Positions 25,256-25,635 of a DNA stretch of 25,635 nucleotides are shown piece after piece. The DNA lies in NCBI GenBank assembly GCA_002455375.1, contig DKKR01000017.1:1-25635 (forward strand), written 5' to 3'. The DNA is from Bacteroidetes bacterium UBA6661. Its GTDB lineage: Bacteria; Bacteroidota; Bacteroidia; AKYH767-A; OLB10. The position numbers and the translations under genes are program-made. Each line of letters begins with the position of its first letter. Positions within the stretch are counted from its first letter, which is position 1. The notes under the pieces were generated by a model. The model ran no database searches. It had not been told where the DNA came from and saw nothing but the letters and a program-made list of their open reading frames with translations.

Positions 25256-25635
25256 TTGAAAGTAAAAATCTTAGATCTCTACATCATCAAGAAGTTTTTA
25301 GGCACATTTCTGTTTGCCATAGGACTAATTATATGTATTGCCGTTGTGTTTGACATTTCTGAGAAAGTAGATGATTTTATTGAGAGAAATGCCCCATTAA
25401 AGGCTATTGCATTTGATTATTACCTCAACTTTATACCTTATTTTGCCAATTTATTCAGTCCATTATTTGTTTTTATTTCAGTCATTTTTTTCACTTCCAA
25501 AATGGCCGGACAAACAGAAATTATTGCTATTTTAAACAGTGGTATCAGTTTCAACCGCTTTCTCCGACCTTATATTATTTCTGCAACAGTCATTGCTATT
25601 GCATCTTTTTATTTAAACAACTGGGTAATTCCACA
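25256..25635 (+). CDS. LptF/LptG-family (YjgP/YjgQ) permease, 3' end cut by the window edge
   Basis: The first 126 codons of a membrane protein run off the right edge. A stop codon in frame at 25247-25249 limits the start to TTG at 25256-25258, since the next ATG lies about 80 codons inside the protein. The N-terminus KILDLYIIKKFLGTFLFA is the family's normal beginning. Next come a first membrane helix (about 15-34), FDISEKVDDFIER, a second helix (FSPLFVFISVIFFTSKMAG) and AILNSGISFNRFLRPYI, the coupling-helix region of YjgP/YjgQ proteins. LptF and LptG form the inner-membrane part of the LPS export ABC transporter with LptB. The fragment cannot tell LptF from LptG. The gene is too short in the window to judge its C-terminus. 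Confidence 0.88.
   Translation, partial: MKVKILDLYIIKKFLGTFLFAIGLIICIAVVFDISEKVDDFIERNAPLKAIAFDYYLNFIPYFANLFSPLFVFISVIFFTSKMAGQTEIIAILNSGISFNRFLRPYIISATVIAIASFYLNNWVIP

Overview
The window reads as a chromosomal segment of a Bacteroidota (Bacteroidetes) bacterium. The evidence is AT-rich DNA, a giant secreted protein ending in a gliding-motility-type (type IX secretion, type B) C-terminal domain, Bacteroidota-style -7 promoter boxes (TAnnTTTG) ahead of several genes, few Shine-Dalgarno sequences, and Bacteroidota-type versions of Mpl, a PagL-like protein and paired M16 peptidases. The class cannot be fixed from this sequence. I saw no mobile element, phage gene, CRISPR array, tRNA or rRNA. 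No gap between genes exceeds about 215 bases.

Left part (1-4782, + strand): the end of a surface polysaccharide operon. A glycosyltransferase cut by the window edge is followed by an O-antigen ligase/polymerase-like membrane protein, a LegB-like NDP-sugar 4,6-dehydratase, a sugar-1-phosphate nucleotidyltransferase and a second SDR sugar epimerase/reductase. The genes overlap by 4-8 bases or lie 9 bases apart, so they are almost certainly co-transcribed. The enzymes would make an activated modified sugar, the glycosyltransferase would add a sugar, and the membrane protein would polymerise or ligate the glycan.

Middle part (4790-13252, - strand): the folate/thymidylate pair thyA-folA, then a 6.9 kb gene for a 2314-residue secreted adhesin-like protein. 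That protein has a signal peptide, an N-terminal Bacteroidota surface domain, FN3-like domains, 14 tandem Ig-like repeats of 84-93 residues, two PKD domains and the sorting domain. Ten of the 14 repeats form a higher-order tandem duplication of five domains (440 and 439 residues). The 212-base gap between this gene and thyA holds a strong terminator, one arm of which can also pair with a third copy of the arm just upstream of thyA.

Right-middle part (13368-21259, - strand): an inactive/active M16 peptidase pair with a FabK/nitronate-monooxygenase-like flavoprotein, then a PBP1A, triosephosphate isomerase, PagL-like outer-membrane protein cluster. Right end (21357-25635): a HerA-like ATPase (DUF853/YjgR type) and an esterase on +, the murein-recycling ligase Mpl on -, and the start of an LptF/LptG-type permease on +.

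Most genes are ordinary core or envelope functions. I do not see a clearly new multi-gene system. The points most worth a second look are the nested five-domain duplication in the giant surface protein, the three-arm inverted-repeat arrangement upstream of thyA, and the PagL-like protein with Asn where PagL has its catalytic Glu.
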